Assembly (NCBI GenBank): GCA_964511215.1
Contig: CAZEER010000026.1
Location: 1-27,824, forward strand
DNA length: 27,824 bases
Origin: CAZEER01 sp964511215
Lineage (GTDB): Bacteria > Fidelibacterota > Marinisomatia > Marinisomatales > UBA1611
Reading direction: 5' to 3'
The notes under the pieces were generated by a model. It did not search any database and was not told the DNA's origin. It saw nothing but the letters and a program-made list of their open reading frames with translations. Shown here in pieces: positions 16,709 through 24,806 of this stretch. Position numbers and translations under genes: made by a program. The number at the start of each line of letters is the position of its first letter. Positions within the stretch are counted from its first letter, which is position 1.

Positions 16709-17424
16709 TTCTGATTCCTATTAAAATATTCACTTACAATAGATATGGTTGAGAGCATGGCAGTTTCTGATCTGAGACGTCTATTCCCCAATGAAAAAAA
16801 TTGAACACCAGCCAGTTTCATAGCATCAATCTCAGATGATGTAAAATCACCTTCTGGTCCAATAATAATGCTTACAGGTTTTGAATTATGAAAATCTAAT
16901 GAAGAAAGAGTGCTGCTTGCTGTTTGTAGTCCTGCAAAATATTGACCGTCTAATTGTTGCAACCAAGGTAAAAGACTTACAGGTTCTTTGAGAATCGGAA
17001 AATAACTTCTTTTGCACTGCTTGATTGCTGATCTAATAATCTTTTTACAACGTTCCATATTGATTGTTTTTTTTACAGAATGTTGCATTATAATTGGCTG
17101 AATGGATTTGACACCTAATTCAGTTGCTTTTTCTATTAGTGTTTCAAAGCGATTGCGTTTAATTATACTCGGTGCAATATTTACCGTGAATTTGTTTTCA
17201 CCAAACATTGATATTGTTTTTTCTATTACTCCTATTATCGAATGAAAATTAATATTGGTAATGCTACCATAATAACCAGTTCCTTGGCCATCAATTAAAA
17301 TTATACTTTCTCCTTGTTTCAGTCTCATAACATTTACTGCATGGAATGATTCAGATCTACTAAGGGAAAAAGTGCTATTTTTCACGTTTCCAGGATCTAC
17401 ATAAAATACTTTATCAGTTTTCAC
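16705..17424 (-). CDS. rsmE: 16S rRNA (uracil-1498-N3)-methyltransferase RsmE
   Basis: A 239-residue SPOUT-class methyltransferase that methylates N3 of U1498 in the 30S decoding centre using S-adenosylmethionine. The N-terminal PUA-like domain includes ESFHAVNVMRLKQGE. The C-terminal trefoil knot includes KATELGVKSIQPI, IIGPEGDFTSSE (the SAM loop, normally GPEGG) and SLGNRRLRSETA (normally LGxRILRxETA). Length is normal. The start is a GTG at 17424 overlapping the stop of the upstream beta-barrel gene (GTGA); an ATG two bases upstream belongs to the other frame and is the last codon of that gene. It is followed by the HIT gene with another 4-base overlap. Confidence 0.95.
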   Translation of the reverse strand: MKTDKVFYVDPGNVKNSTFSLSRSESFHAVNVMRLKQGESIILIDGQGTGYYGSITNINFHSIIGVIEKTISMFGENKFTVNIAPSIIKRNRFETLIEKATELGVKSIQPIIMQHSVKKTINMERCKKIIRSAIKQCKRSYFPILKEPVSLLPWLQQLDGQYFAGLQTASSTLSSLDFHNSKPVSIIIGPEGDFTSSEIDAMKLAGVQFFSLGNRRLRSETAMLSTISIVSEYFNRNQN

Positions 17425-18023
17425 ATCTTTATTCTACGATTAAAGGCAATGTGGATTAGCATACCCGAATAATCATCGGCACCATCAGCCATATCATTCA
17501 ATGGTAATATTTCTAGACCAACCATTGTTGAGACAGATGTTGGTCCATATGTTATAACATCAATTCCAACTCCTAAAAATCCTCCTGGAGATACTAATAC
17601 ATCTGCATTGTTCCATCGATCGCTAAAACTTCCAATTTCCTTGCCATCAAAAGTAATATTAATCCCAGCCCTGAAAGTAACAAAAGGGGAAAAATTATTT
17701 TCAATTTTTCCAGCAAAGGGATAATAATTCGCACCCATCAAGATAGGAACCATTACAAGGCTAATACCACCGACTGATTCAAACTGACCATAATAATAAT
17801 TATAAACTACTGTTTCTTCTTTAGCTTTTATATCATAGAACCTAATATCAGCATTTAATGAAAATTTTTCAGTCTGGTGCATCGATTGTCCTGTCACAAA
17901 AACTCCAGCGCCATTTGAACCCACATCTAGGCCAAATCCATAATAGTTTTTATTAAATTGCCCGAGTAATAGACTCGTACAAATAAAAGTAAATATTATT
18001 TTGATAAAAGTTTTTTTTGTCAT
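17421..18023 (-). CDS. Predicted outer-membrane beta-barrel protein, unknown
   Basis: A 200-residue protein of unknown family. A signal peptide (MTKKTFIKIIFTFICTSLLLGQ) is followed by alternating polar and aromatic/hydrophobic stretches typical of beta strands: YYGFGLDVGSNGAGVFVTG, FSLNADIRFYDI, FSPFVTFRAGINITF, VSTMVGLEILPL and a last strand MLIHIAFNRRIKM. This looks like a small OmpW/OmpA-like barrel of about eight strands, but no specific family is recognised. The signal peptide ending LLLGQ is a style repeated in several exported proteins of this window. It abuts the DoxX stop with no gap and overlaps rsmE by 4 bases, so it is embedded in a metabolic operon. Confidence 0.75.
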   Translation of the reverse strand: MTKKTFIKIIFTFICTSLLLGQFNKNYYGFGLDVGSNGAGVFVTGQSMHQTEKFSLNADIRFYDIKAKEETVVYNYYYGQFESVGGISLVMVPILMGANYYPFAGKIENNFSPFVTFRAGINITFDGKEIGSFSDRWNNADVLVSPGGFLGVGIDVITYGPTSVSTMVGLEILPLNDMADGADDYSGMLIHIAFNRRIKM

Positions 18024-18476
18024 TTAATTTCCTGATTGCAATTTCTTGCTTAACAAGTATTCCAGACTATATTTACCAGAACCAAGAATAAACACAACAA
18101 GATAAATAGTAAAATATATAAAAGCAGACTCGGGACTATCACCCTGAGCTAAATGATAAAAACCCGCAAAAAACATTGTGACCATAATAAAAATGGATGC
18201 AATACGAGTGAATAATCCTAAGATTACCAACCAAGAAAAAACTCCTTCACTTAATGCCGCAAAAAAACCAAAAATAATATATCCAAATTCAATCCCAATT
18301 AAAGAAAGCGCGGCCTCTCCTAGCCACTCCCAGGAGCTAGAACCACGGGCTAGTTTACCAATACCATGGTAGTAAAATAAATAAAATGATGGTATGACTC
18401 TTAGAGTTAGCATTGCCCAATCATCACTATTGGGAAACATTTTAGTTTTAAAAAATAATTTTAAAAATTTATTCAT
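18024..18476 (-). CDS. DoxX-family membrane protein
   Basis: About 150 residues with four hydrophobic helices and the DoxX pattern: LRVIPSFYLFYYHGIGKL in the first helix, GFFAALSEGVFSWLVILGLFTRIAS in the middle (Glu followed by G-L-x-T-R) and FYHLAQGDSPESAFIYFTIYLVVFILG near the end. The family includes subunits linked to quinone and redox reactions, but most members, including this one, have no assigned role. The start is the ATG at 18476, not the TTG at 18485. That ATG overlaps the stop of the 59-residue gene upstream (ATGA), which supports coupled translation. Confidence 0.88.
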   Translation of the reverse strand: MNKFLKLFFKTKMFPNSDDWAMLTLRVIPSFYLFYYHGIGKLARGSSSWEWLGEAALSLIGIEFGYIIFGFFAALSEGVFSWLVILGLFTRIASIFIMVTMFFAGFYHLAQGDSPESAFIYFTIYLVVFILGSGKYSLEYLLSKKLQSGN

Positions 18477-18652
18477 TTCGAGCAATCATCAAATTCAGCA
18501 TCTTGAATATCCATATTCGCAAACTTTTTATGCATATTGTTCTTACGTTGTTTTTTTCTTAACGACCGGTTAAATCTAAGGATACCCATTATAGGTGTAA
18601 AAGACCTGTAAAGCACATAAAAAAGAGCGAAGAGTAGTAACCATTTAATCAT
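18473..18652 (-). CDS. 59-residue membrane protein, possibly DUF4834-like
   Basis: This short gene starts at the ATG at 18652 inside the stop of the deoxynucleoside kinase gene (ATGA overlap) and its own TGA overlaps the DoxX ATG. The protein begins MIKWLLLFALFYVLYRSF, one transmembrane helix, then a very basic stretch (RSLRKKQRKNN) and an acidic tail (MDIQDAEFDDCSK). One helix plus basic linker plus DAEF-type acidic end resembles the small Bacteroidota DUF4834 proteins, but I cannot confirm it. GGGTGA a few bases upstream could serve as a ribosome binding site. Precise 4-base overlaps at both ends are strong evidence that it is a real gene. Confidence 0.75.
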   Translation of the reverse strand: MIKWLLLFALFYVLYRSFTPIMGILRFNRSLRKKQRKNNMHKKFANMDIQDAEFDDCSK

Positions 18653-19293
18653 ATTTCACCCGAATAGGGGTTAAAATATTTCGTCCCTGAAATTGGTTGT
18701 CTAATAAAATCAATGACTTCTTTGAGATCACTTTGTTTATGAACAAAGTCTATATTATTTGTATTTATAATCAATAAGGGTGTATCTTGATATCGGAAAA
18801 AATATTCAGTGTATACCTGGCTCAGTGCATCTATATATTCATAACTAATATCAGACTCCATTGATCTACCACGATTAACAATATTTTTCATAAGAGTGTC
18901 CGTGTCTGCCTGAAGATAAATTACTAAGTCTGGTCTTATAATATTTCTCTCAAGTAAGTTTGCGACTGTGTCATACAATTCCATTTCTTTTTGATTCAAG
19001 TTTAGAGAAGCAAACAACCTATCTTTAACAAATAAATAATCAGTTATTAAAAGATTTTGAAACATATCCACTTGCCTTAGTTCTTGCTGCTGTCGATATC
19101 TTTGTAATAAAAAGAATAATTGTGTCTGAAAAGAATAACGCTCTGGGTCTTTGTAGAAATCTGGTAAAAATGGATTCTCTCCAAATTCTTCTAGAATTAG
19201 CCTTGCTCCCAATTCTTTTGACATCAAATTTGCCAGACTGGTCTTTCCTACTCCTATTGGTCCTTCTACCGCTATATAGTATAAATTTTTCAT
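18649..19293 (-). CDS. Deoxynucleoside kinase (dNK/dGK/dAK family)
   Basis: A 214-residue kinase. The P-loop reads VEGPIGVGKTSLA (residues 9-21). It is followed by LEEFGENPFLPDFYKD, whose Glu is the usual catalytic base, and the helix FQTQLFFLLQRYRQ that contacts the base of the substrate. ITDYLFVKDRLFA holds the DR motif, and NRGRSMESD is the lid-type arginine motif. It phosphorylates a deoxynucleoside with ATP for DNA synthesis by salvage; the preferred base cannot be set from sequence, though the sequence looks closest to bacterial dAK/dGK-type enzymes. Its ATG overlaps the folK stop (ATGA), and its own stop overlaps the next small gene. Confidence 0.93.
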   Translation of the reverse strand: MKNLYYIAVEGPIGVGKTSLANLMSKELGARLILEEFGENPFLPDFYKDPERYSFQTQLFFLLQRYRQQQELRQVDMFQNLLITDYLFVKDRLFASLNLNQKEMELYDTVANLLERNIIRPDLVIYLQADTDTLMKNIVNRGRSMESDISYEYIDALSQVYTEYFFRYQDTPLLIINTNNIDFVHKQSDLKEVIDFIRQPISGTKYFNPYSGEI

Positions 19294-19799
19294 GCTTGGG
19301 TTTTCATATGATGTCGTACTACTCTAGATTTATCTGGGCAATTACTTAATAGATTATCAATAGTTAACTCTGAATGTGGAATAATAAAATCCGGTTCAAT
19401 TTCATTAAATGGAATCAAAACAAACTTTCTTAATGGAAGCATTGGATGTGGTATAGTTAATTCTTTTGTTTCAATAACAGAATCTCCATGGAAAAGCAAA
19501 TCAATATCAATAATTCGTGGTTGGTTTTTTTCTGTTTTCTTTACTTTACCCAACATATTCTCCACATTTTGGGTTACATCTAAAACTTCAAAAGGTTTTA
19601 AAGTAGTAATAAACTTCACAACAGAATTTAAAAAGTCTGGTTGATTTTTATTATATAGTGGTTCAGAGTTAAAATAAGATGAACTCGTAATTTTCTTAAT
19701 CTCAAAGTTAATGGATAATGCTATAGTCGCTTGAGCTAAATTAGATTCGCGATCTCCTAAATTAGATCCCAATGATAAATATACTTTTTCTCCGTTCAT
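19290..19799 (-). CDS. folK: 2-amino-4-hydroxy-6-hydroxymethyldihydropteridine pyrophosphokinase
   Basis: A 169-residue HPPK that transfers pyrophosphate from ATP to 6-hydroxymethyl-7,8-dihydropterin in folate synthesis. Signatures: YLSLGSNLGDRESNL at the N-terminus, NSEPLYNKNQPDFLNSVV, the metal-binding PRIIDIDLLFHGD with two catalytic Asp, and IPHPMLPLRKFVLIPF. Length is typical of a stand-alone HPPK. It starts right after the folB stop, with no spacer, and ends in a 4-base overlap with the deoxynucleoside kinase gene. folB and folK catalyse consecutive steps, so the pair fits a folate operon; folP is not in the window. Confidence 0.96.
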   Translation of the reverse strand: MNGEKVYLSLGSNLGDRESNLAQATIALSINFEIKKITSSSYFNSEPLYNKNQPDFLNSVVKFITTLKPFEVLDVTQNVENMLGKVKKTEKNQPRIIDIDLLFHGDSVIETKELTIPHPMLPLRKFVLIPFNEIEPDFIIPHSELTIDNLLSNCPDKSRVVRHHMKTQA

Positions 19800-20156
19800 T
19801 TATTTATGTCTTGTTATTTCAATTTCTACCGTATCTAATATTGCCATAATTGGTGCATGTGGTTTTCTAATTCTAACAGTTACAGTTTTTAATGGATATT
19901 CTTCAATCAGTCCAACACATATTTTTTCTCCTACAGTTTCAATTAGATTATAATCTTTATTTTTAAAGACTTCTGAAATATAACTAACAGCATCAGCATA
20001 ATTTATAGTATCATCTAGCCGGTCAGAAGCCTTTGCCAAAGTTAGATCAGCTTGCATTTCAATATCTAATTCAAACAAGCCCTCCTTGACTTTTTCAAAA
20101 TCAAAAGCGCCGTGTTTTGCTGGAATTTTCAAATTCAAAATTCGAATCTTATCCAT
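19800..20156 (-). CDS. folB: Dihydroneopterin aldolase
   Basis: A 118-residue DHNA aldolase that splits dihydroneopterin to 6-hydroxymethyl-dihydropterin and glycolaldehyde. Visible signatures: KIPAKHGAFDFEKVKEG near the N-terminus (the HG motif), TINYADAVSYI, NLIETVGEKI with the pterin-binding Glu, and VTVRIRKPHAPI with the catalytic Lys. Length matches the single-domain, octameric enzyme. The ATG at 20156 abuts the stop of the upstream M1 peptidase gene. folK follows with no gap. Confidence 0.95.
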   Translation of the reverse strand: MDKIRILNLKIPAKHGAFDFEKVKEGLFELDIEMQADLTLAKASDRLDDTINYADAVSYISEVFKNKDYNLIETVGEKICVGLIEEYPLKTVTVRIRKPHAPIMAILDTVEIEITRHK

Positions 20157-22106
20157 TTATTTAATAAGCTGTATTTTTTGAGTATATATTTTATCATCAG
20201 CATCCAACTGTATAAAATAAATTCCTGTGGCATGGTATTTACCGCTCCAAGAAGTTTTATTCATCCCTGGTTGTAATTTACCAAGGCTAATACGATCAAT
20301 TAAACTACCTTTAATATCAAAAATACTTATTGAGGATTGCATCTCTCCTAGTTGATCTGGTACAAAAATTTGAATTGAAGCCCTCGGATTAAATGGATTT
20401 GGATATACCGGATAAAAAGTAAGACTATTTTCTGATGGTAAAATATCTTTAAGATTCATATACTCGACTTCTTTTAGAATCCAATCATCTGGATCAAGTG
20501 TTACCAGGTATGGAGAACCATCAATAACACCTAGATTAAACTCCTGACTTTGCCCTTCATTATAAACAGTAAAGTTTAAGGTATCATCGGGTAGCATAAC
20601 CCTTAAGTTTATTGGCATATTAAAAAATTGCCATGACTGCATCTGTAGAATCGTTACAATTAATTCGTTCGAATTATTCATTTCCCAGAAAAATCCATAT
20701 TGAGGGTAATATTCACCATATATCCACTGTTGAAAAAATTGCTCCAAATCCAAATTAGATATATCCTCACAAACTGCTTGAAAATTTTCAGTAGTCACTG
20801 CACCATATGCTAGTGAGTCATTATAGCCGTATGACTGAAGTGTCTGAAAAAAAAGGCTGTCTCCCATCACACCTCTAAGCATGTGTACTACCCAACCCGC
20901 CTTATTATAAGTAAGGTTACCATTGAAAATTTGGCTTGCTGTATTTGGCTCCTCAACATATATGGTGCCAGGTCCGTAATATGCATGAGACTGCCAATAT
21001 TGTCTGTACGCATTAGGCCCGTTATTTGCTTCCTCCCATAGGGCTTCAGAAAATCGTGCAAATCCTTCATTTAGCCAAATATGATGAAAACTTGCACAGG
21101 TTACTAAATCACCCCACCATTGATGTCCAAGTTCATGTGCAATAAGCCACTGCGAATAACCCCCAAGACTTGTAATGGTCTGGTGTTCCATTCCTCCACC
21201 TCGCCCAAATTCTACATGCCCATATTTTTCATTCATAAAAGGATATTCACCAAATTTCTCAGCAAAAACTCGCATCATATCATTAGTTAACATATAATTA
21301 TCATAAACCAAATTATAATGATCTGGGTAGACATAATATTCCAACGGTAATGTATCACCTTCAAGACCTATATATTGATCATACCATACTGTGTATGGGT
21401 ATGTTGTGACTGAAACGAGGTAAGTACAAATAGGATATCTTTCTGACCAATGATATTTTTTTCTTCCATCTCCAAGATCCTCAACATCTAGCAGGATTCC
21501 GTTAGATACTGCAATCTGTTCATCTGGAACTGTAATAATTATATCTACAGAATCTGCCTTGTCAGAGGGGTCATCCTTACAGGGCCACCAGTCTCTGGAT
21601 CCATAAGGCTCTGATAAGGTCCAGACGTGATCTATCTCTGCATACTCATCAAAATTAAAAGAACCAAACCCTGTAGATGTTGGGTGCCCATGGTAGAATA
21701 TTTCAAAACTAAAATCATATCCGTCAATAGCATCAGAATATGGGGGTGGAATGCTCAGGATGTTATCCTGATGTAAAAAATCCCAGGCCTGATCATTAAA
21801 CTTTATTGAGTCAACACTCATATCATTGGAAAAATCAAGTTCAATTGAATCTGGTTGATCTAATCCTACAGAACCATTTACAACAACAGACCCATATATT
21901 TCTTCTAAGACTAAATCAATTTCTAAATCGATGTTGTAATAAGTGATATCAATTTTCTGTTGATTTTCAGTGACTGTTGTATTCCCTGAAAGCCACCTAG
22001 CGACTGTTTGATTTCTACTACAATAAATATCTTTATCTATTGAAATTTGTCCCAATAATAAACTTGAAAAGAAAAGAAATAGTATTTTCCTTATATTCAT
22101 GACCAT
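20157..22106 (-). CDS. Secreted M1-family metallopeptidase with C-terminal sorting domain
   Basis: A 649-residue secreted zinc aminopeptidase. A signal peptide ends LLLGQ (about residue 20). The N-terminal beta domain covers about residues 45-240. The substrate motif GGGMEHQT replaces the classical GAMEN, as in many secreted bacterial M1 enzymes. The zinc site HELGHQWWG near residue 323 has the third ligand Glu exactly 18 residues on (WLNEGFARF). The catalytic Tyr is in YNKAGWVVHMLRG. The tail carries a type IX-like sorting domain starting YPNPFNPRASIQ (about 565-649) with GIYFIQLDA and the final KIQLIK. It would trim N-terminal residues from extracellular peptides at or outside the outer membrane. 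Two in-frame ATGs (22106, 22100) could be the start. folB follows directly. Confidence 0.93.
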   Translation of the reverse strand: MVMNIRKILFLFFSSLLLGQISIDKDIYCSRNQTVARWLSGNTTVTENQQKIDITYYNIDLEIDLVLEEIYGSVVVNGSVGLDQPDSIELDFSNDMSVDSIKFNDQAWDFLHQDNILSIPPPYSDAIDGYDFSFEIFYHGHPTSTGFGSFNFDEYAEIDHVWTLSEPYGSRDWWPCKDDPSDKADSVDIIITVPDEQIAVSNGILLDVEDLGDGRKKYHWSERYPICTYLVSVTTYPYTVWYDQYIGLEGDTLPLEYYVYPDHYNLVYDNYMLTNDMMRVFAEKFGEYPFMNEKYGHVEFGRGGGMEHQTITSLGGYSQWLIAHELGHQWWGDLVTCASFHHIWLNEGFARFSEALWEEANNGPNAYRQYWQSHAYYGPGTIYVEEPNTASQIFNGNLTYNKAGWVVHMLRGVMGDSLFFQTLQSYGYNDSLAYGAVTTENFQAVCEDISNLDLEQFFQQWIYGEYYPQYGFFWEMNNSNELIVTILQMQSWQFFNMPINLRVMLPDDTLNFTVYNEGQSQEFNLGVIDGSPYLVTLDPDDWILKEVEYMNLKDILPSENSLTFYPVYPNPFNPRASIQIFVPDQLGEMQSSISIFDIKGSLIDRISLGKLQPGMNKTSWSGKYHATGIYFIQLDADDKIYTQKIQLIK

Positions 22107-22200
22107 AAACTAACAACTAAATACCAACAAAAAAATCTGCAGTAACTAAGAAATTTTACAATGATATTTTCACAAAATTTACATTCATACTTATTAGACT

Positions 22201-22392
22201 TTAAAAACATGAACCTATATTTGAATAAGCTAAATAAGGGATTAATATATATAAAATTGAGTCACGAATTAGATAAAAAAGAAAGAGAGCTATTACAATA
22301 TTCCATCCTTTTATCTTGATAAGATGTTTTAGGCCACCTTGTTTATATATTTCCAGCCACTCTTTAATAAATTTTGGCTGGAAAAAAGACAC
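22201..22392 (-). CDS. Small membrane protein, unknown
   Basis: I do not recognise this gene. The 63-residue product has an amphipathic N-terminal part (FIKEWLEIYKQGGLKHLIKIKG) followed by one hydrophobic helix (WNIVIALFLFYLIRDSILYILIPYLAY). Its GTG start at 22392 directly abuts the stop of the upstream gene. AGGAG lies only three bases before the GTG, tighter than usual. No other start codon gives a better protein. Abutment and same strand suggest coupled expression with the 144-residue protein. Confidence 0.6.
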   Translation of the reverse strand: MSFFQPKFIKEWLEIYKQGGLKHLIKIKGWNIVIALFLFYLIRDSILYILIPYLAYSNIGSCF

Positions 22393-22827
22393 TTACTCCT
22401 GTCCAGGTTTTATTTTATCAAATTGGAGGTTTTCATACTTTTCCCACATATTATTTCCAGAAGCTTCTGCGAATCTATAGGAAAATTCCAGCGCTTCTAT
22501 AAATGGGCGATTCGCATATTCCCCATGGGAATAAAATTCATTAATCCATTTCACCATCTCTGATATTCTTACGACCTCTAATTGATCAAAAATACCATAT
22601 ACCATTTCAGCACGATTTTCATAATACCACTCTGTAATACCACCATATCCTACTGAACTCTTTAATTCAGAGTGAGTCTCATATACCATTGTCAGGTAGG
22701 AGAATAAAAAAATTTCCTTTTCTTCCTGCGTAAGTGTTTTCCAATAGGTTACAACTGGTGAGAGAGTATTTCCTCCCGTTTGCGCACACAGTAAAGAGAT
22801 TAACAGTAGGATAATATATTTTTTCAT
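22393..22827 (-). CDS. Exported protein of unknown function
   Basis: A 144-residue protein with a signal peptide (MKKYIILLLISLLCAQ) and a mature part that looks mainly helical and aromatic-rich: TLTQEEKEIFLFSYLTMVYETHSEL, WYYENRAEMVYGIFDQL, EMVKWINEFYSHGEY. No family recognised. It has a Cys next to the predicted cleavage site, but the surrounding SLLC is a poor lipobox. The ATG is preceded by AAAAGG at a good distance, next to an 8-base inverted repeat. It lies between ispG and the small membrane protein gene, on the same strand. Confidence 0.75.
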   Translation of the reverse strand: MKKYIILLLISLLCAQTGGNTLSPVVTYWKTLTQEEKEIFLFSYLTMVYETHSELKSSVGYGGITEWYYENRAEMVYGIFDQLEVVRISEMVKWINEFYSHGEYANRPFIEALEFSYRFAEASGNNMWEKYENLQFDKIKPGQE

Positions 22828-22839
22828 AGTAATACCTTT

Positions 22840-22865
22840 TTCATCAACTTCCTTGATTTGATGAA
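22840..22865. promoter_or_regulatory. Inverted repeat next to a Shine-Dalgarno site
   Basis: Arms TTCATCAA (22840-22847) and TTGATGAA (22858-22865) are perfectly complementary, with a 10-base loop. On the minus-strand mRNA the stem ends at the AAAAGG ribosome binding site of the gene starting at 22827. There is no U-tract, so it is a poor terminator. It may modulate translation of that gene or protect the end of the ispG message. Confidence 0.4.
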
Positions 22866-22901
22866 CCTAATAATACGATTCACCTAGATAGATGAACAAC
22901 A

Positions 22902-24806
22902 TTAAACATCAATAGGTTCTACCCAATCACCATTGTCATAAATTAATTGGATTAAAGCATCAACTGCTTCATCATCTGAAATGTTTTTTTTCATAATTTC
23001 CTGACCTTTATAAAGAGAAATTAAACCTGGTCCAGTACCAACATAACCATAATCAGCATCAGCCATTTCACCTGGACCATTTACAATACAACCCATAACA
23101 CCTATTTTTATACCTTTTAAATGGGATGTTCGAGCACGAATTTTTGTAGTTGTTTCTTGGAGATCAAATAATGTCCTGCCACAGGATGGGCAGGAAATAT
23201 ATTCTGTTTTTGAAATCCGGGTCCTACTAGCCTGAAGTATACCAAACGAAGTTTCATTGATAACACTTCCATCAAGATTGGCATTAACCCATATACCATC
23301 ACCTAATCCATCAATCTGCAATGAACCAACATCTATTGCTGAATAGACTAAAAGTTTTTCATTTGATAAATCGTGATAGGTTCGCTTTACTATAACTGGA
23401 TTCAATATTCCTTGATTAATACATTCAATAATAAATCTTCTCTGTGCTAAATACCCCTCATCCAAATCAGAATCCAAGATAATGATACAATTGGGTAAGC
23501 ATTTTAATTGGTCATATATTAAATCAGTCGCCTTACAAGATAAAAATGCTATATCATTTGGAGGTATTATACCAAGTTGCTCAATGGAATAAATCGAATA
23601 ATAATTATTTTTTAACGTATAATTATTATGATTTTTTAATATAGTTAAAGTACCTGGAAGCTCAAAACTTAGCTTGTTTGACCCAATATATAAAAAGTCG
23701 ACAGCAAGGTCAGATACATGCCATTTATCCTTTTCAGGAGTGTATAAGTACCCAAATTGGCCTAAATCTTGATACTTAATTGATCTCTGATGCGATAAGT
23801 CTCCAACTACTCTTGGTACTTGATCTCCACCCACATTTAAAATCTGGCTAGTTTTTCGCCTACTATAAAAAAAGGGATCATAAGGGATAACACTTAACTC
23901 TGGTATTTCAATAGAAATTTCTTTTTTATGTTTATAACGGTTAACCATTAAAGAAGCCACTGGGATCTCAGCTTCAGGGTCTTCAGTAAGTGATACTCTA
24001 ACTGTGTCGCCTAAACCATCCTCTAATAATGCACCAATACCAACAGCAGATTTAATACGACCATCTTCCCCCTCTCCTGCTTCAGTGACACCTAAATGCA
24101 GTGGATAATTCATACTCTCTGCAACCATTGTCTTAACTAATAATCTATATGCCTGTACCATTACCTGTGTATTGCTTGCTTTCATGGATAAAATAATATC
24201 ATAAAATCCCTCATCCTCAGCTATACGAATGAATTCCATTGCCGATTCTACCATACCAAGAGGAGTATCACCATAGCGACTCATAATTCGATCTGAAAGA
24301 GACCCATGATTGGTTCCTATCCTCATCGCAGTACCATTTTCTTTACATATACGCACTAATGGTTTAAAGCGGGATCTAATACGGTCAAGTTCTTCATTAT
24401 AAGATTGATCGGTATAATTATAGACCTGAAATGTTTTACGATCAGCGTAATTGCCGGGATTAATACGAACTTTTTCAACAATATTTGCAGCAATTTCTGC
24501 TGCATTAGGAGTATAATGAATATCAGCTACTATTGGAGTTTTATATCCATCTGACCTTAACCCTTTACGAATTAATTTTAAATTTTTTGCTTCCTTAATA
24601 CTCGGTGCAGTAATTCTTACTATCTCGCAACCAGCTTCAATCATCCTGATAGATTGAGCAATCGTTTGTTCTGTATCCATTGTGTTTGTTGTTGTCATCG
24701 ATTGGATCCTAAGAGGATGGTCTCCTCCTATTCCAATATCTCCTACCTTTACACAGCGAGTTTTCCATCTTTGATAAGTTGTTAGACTTGGACAATATAT
24801 CTGCAT
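22902..24806 (-). CDS. ispG: (E)-4-hydroxy-3-methylbut-2-enyl-diphosphate synthase, long form
   Basis: A 634-residue IspG (GcpE) of the non-mevalonate (MEP) isoprenoid pathway, which reduces methylerythritol cyclodiphosphate to HMBPP. The N-terminal TIM barrel shows IQSMTTTNTMD, GCEIVRITAP, VADIHYTPNAA, RINPGN and LHLGVTEAGEGEDGRIKSA. The C-terminal part binds the 4Fe-4S cluster: CPSCGRTLFDL (C539, C542) and GCIVNGPGEMADADYGYVG (C573, E580), the same spacing as in E. coli. Between the two halves, about residues 280-530, lies the extra domain found in Bacteroidota, Chlamydiae and plants but absent from the short E. coli type. The start overlaps the upstream stop as TAATG, with AGGAG four bases before the ATG. 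Confidence 0.97.
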   Translation of the reverse strand: MQIYCPSLTTYQRWKTRCVKVGDIGIGGDHPLRIQSMTTTNTMDTEQTIAQSIRMIEAGCEIVRITAPSIKEAKNLKLIRKGLRSDGYKTPIVADIHYTPNAAEIAANIVEKVRINPGNYADRKTFQVYNYTDQSYNEELDRIRSRFKPLVRICKENGTAMRIGTNHGSLSDRIMSRYGDTPLGMVESAMEFIRIAEDEGFYDIILSMKASNTQVMVQAYRLLVKTMVAESMNYPLHLGVTEAGEGEDGRIKSAVGIGALLEDGLGDTVRVSLTEDPEAEIPVASLMVNRYKHKKEISIEIPELSVIPYDPFFYSRRKTSQILNVGGDQVPRVVGDLSHQRSIKYQDLGQFGYLYTPEKDKWHVSDLAVDFLYIGSNKLSFELPGTLTILKNHNNYTLKNNYYSIYSIEQLGIIPPNDIAFLSCKATDLIYDQLKCLPNCIIILDSDLDEGYLAQRRFIIECINQGILNPVIVKRTYHDLSNEKLLVYSAIDVGSLQIDGLGDGIWVNANLDGSVINETSFGILQASRTRISKTEYISCPSCGRTLFDLQETTTKIRARTSHLKGIKIGVMGCIVNGPGEMADADYGYVGTGPGLISLYKGQEIMKKNISDDEAVDALIQLIYDNGDWVEPIDV

